Assembly (NCBI RefSeq): GCF_028583425.1
Contig: NC_072792.1
Location: forward strand, 155,378,676 to 155,442,675
Length of the DNA stretch: 64,000 bases
Direction of reading: 5' to 3'
Source: Eublepharis macularius
Lineage: Eukaryota; Chordata; Lepidosauria; Squamata; Eublepharidae
In this document: positions 62,203-64,000 of the stretch, one piece after another
Layout of the letters: each line of letters opens with the position of its first letter
Position numbering within the stretch: the first letter of the stretch is position 1
Translations under genes and position numbers: made by a program
The notes under the pieces: generated by a model
Database searches by the model: none
Told to the model about the DNA's origin: nothing
Seen by the model: only the letters and a program-made list of their open reading frames with translations

Positions 62203-63700
62203 CTATTTTAAAAAAACACAGCATTAAAATAACACAGACATACACAGCAAGAGAGAGTTAGAAACCAGCAACTACCATTGCAATATGACATAAATAACCA
62301 TAATTCTGCAGAATGTGTAAAGGGAGGGCATTTTTATAAAGGAAATGAGCTGTAGTTTATGACACAGTATTGTATGCATTTGTTTTTACTGCATTGTTTT
62401 CAAACTCCACATTTCTTATATCTACTGCTTTTAATGCACTGTTTCCTATCTTTGTATTCAATAATTACAAAATTTATTATATGTCTTCATGCTTATTATA
62501 TGTCTTCATGCCAGTGAAAGAATCTCAGTGGTGGCGGGGCTAGGAAGGATCTATGAGAAAAGAGACATGGTAACAAAACCTGTTTCTATATATAATATGT
62601 AAATAACATACCACACCTTAATTTAAACATCTCCCAAAGTTATTCCCAAACCCACTACTCACCTTATTCTTATTTAAATGAAATTGCTTTAACGGACAAC
62701 TGGCTACATGCAGCATCACTCTAAAACAGCCCTTTTATTATCCCTTTTTACATTTAACTGACGTATCCCTTTTAACTGCAACTGACGTGATCTTTTTATC
62801 ATTATCTAATAATAATATCTGAATTAATGTCTGTGAAGAAAGATATAAGTTTATTCCTCAGCTCCTCCCAAAAACAACAGAACAAACAGACTATATTCCA
62901 AACTCTCAATCTGACCAGCTCATTTACACATTCTATTCAAATAAAGTATACCTACATAAAGGTCCTCAGTAACCATAAACAGAAATGTGTTTAGTCTAGT
63001 CAACATAAATGCCCTTCTATAGTGGGGCCACCGTTAAGTTTAAGCAGCTACTTAGCATACACGTCATGCTCTCTCCTGCATACTACTGAAATCCAGAGAT
63101 GTCACAGCTAACTTGATTTCTTTTGTCTCATATATATTATTTGGGTTAAAGCCCAGCAATTGAAACCTATTTTCAATGACATTCTTTAAATTAGCAACTG
63201 AATATTGTTATACAAATACAGTGTTACAACAATATGTGTAACAAGTTATCAGAATTTCCAGGGATTTTTAAGACCATATGCCTTTTCCCCTTATATCACT
63301 GCAACGAAAAGGTCTAGAGATGTACTTTTTAAAAAGACTGAGAATTCAAAGAACCTAATACACAGGCAGATATATCATTATAATGATATTGTGATGGGTA
63401 CATTGGTGGGGTAGCACATATGGAAGTGGATACAATTAATAAGACTCAATATGTTTCTTTGGGGTAGAGTATTATTGATTTTTCATCTCTTGTTTCATGA
63501 TAAAATTAAATAACCAAGTGGCCAGGAAAGATATTTAGGGACTGGCTGAAATTACTTTGCTGTGTAGGAAAAGACACCTGGGGGAGCCCTGGGAACTGCC
63601 AGGCACAGGGAAAATGGCTGCCGCCCTGTGCCCACCCCCACACCTTGTGGTTTGCAAACAGGGGCCCCAGGCAAGTCTGTAGCCAAGGCTTATTCCTGCA
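62203..63700 (-). other. WASF3 first intron (5' side of the start-codon exon), nothing recognised
   Basis: AT-rich intronic sequence; no exon, promoter or clear repeat is supported. Confidence 0.5.
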
Positions 63701-63835
63701 TAAGTTTTGTGAACTAGAGCCCTCTTCCTCATGCATCTGAAGAAGTGGGCTCAAGCCCACAGAAACGGATGCCGGAATAGAAATGTGTTGTTTCACTGTT
63801 TCACTCTCGCTACACAGGATCCACACCTATGCTTA
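63701..63835 (+). repeat. Stem-loop repeat fragment
   Basis: catctgaagaagtgggctca, agcccacagaaacggatgcc and ggaatagaaatgtgttg. The head is the same as in the 9.6-kb family, with a perfect 7-bp stem gtgggct/agcccac. Confidence 0.6.
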
Positions 63836-64000
63836 CAATTCAAACCAATATAGCTTAATAAAACCAGCTATATAAACACTCTAAATTAATTTTCCATATG
63901 TAATCATTTGAATTTAACCTCAATAATACAGCTATTAGTTTACTGCGAAAGAAACCTAGCACAGATAAAGTGACGTTATATTATTTCATAGATACACACC
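63836..64000. other. Window end, nothing recognised
   Basis: AT-rich intronic DNA without a supported feature. Confidence 0.5.

Noticed and set aside
1..64000. CRISPR array, bacterial operon or prophage
   Set aside because: No regularly spaced short direct repeats or prokaryotic gene layout; the window is vertebrate nuclear DNA.

Overview
Vertebrate nuclear DNA, almost certainly from a squamate reptile (probably a lizard, possibly a gecko; species not resolved). Evidence: a spliced vertebrate gene with large introns, a BovB/RTE LINE fragment, tRNA-derived SINEs of squamate type, CR1- and L1-type LINE remnants, hAT-like non-autonomous elements, and abundant DIRS-type tyrosine-recombinase retrotransposons. 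There is no prokaryotic content.

The host gene is WASF3 (WAVE3) on the minus strand. I could place all eight coding exons with consistent splice sites and phases: 62,192-62,060; 53,472-53,338; 38,271-38,118; 37,190-37,073; 22,425-22,250; 18,058-17,795; 17,308-16,938; 16,090-15,933. Together they give 1,509 nt = 502 codons plus stop. The first (non-coding) exon and the promoter lie beyond position 64,000. A long AT-rich 3'UTR probably runs to about 10,955. Positions 1-10,950 look like downstream intergenic DNA filled with old repeats. Between coding exons 5 and 6 lies an undisrupted 167-nt exon-like sequence (18,812-18,646) homologous to exon 5, with identical splice phases and closer in character to the corresponding WAVE1/WAVE2 segment. 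It is a candidate mutually exclusive exon.

The introns are enlarged by DIRS elements. Family A is present as three ~6-kb copies (A1 27,707-33,803; A2 40,292-46,392; A3 55,706-61,665). Each has inverted terminal repeats, an internal complementary region carrying the circle-junction sequence, a Cys/RS-rich gag, RT-RNase H and a tyrosine recombinase. A2 and A3 are nearly identical; A2 looks intact and A3 has lost the gag start through a 141-bp deletion. In all three copies gag and RT share one frame, separated by a single TGA followed by CGG. A2 is nested in the recombinase gene of an older, decayed family-B element (39,411-50,963). A3 sits in the tail of a short repeat beside an L1 fragment. 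A third family (C, 22,646-26,315) has lost its RT-RNase H segment. All five DIRS elements lie in the same orientation as WASF3.
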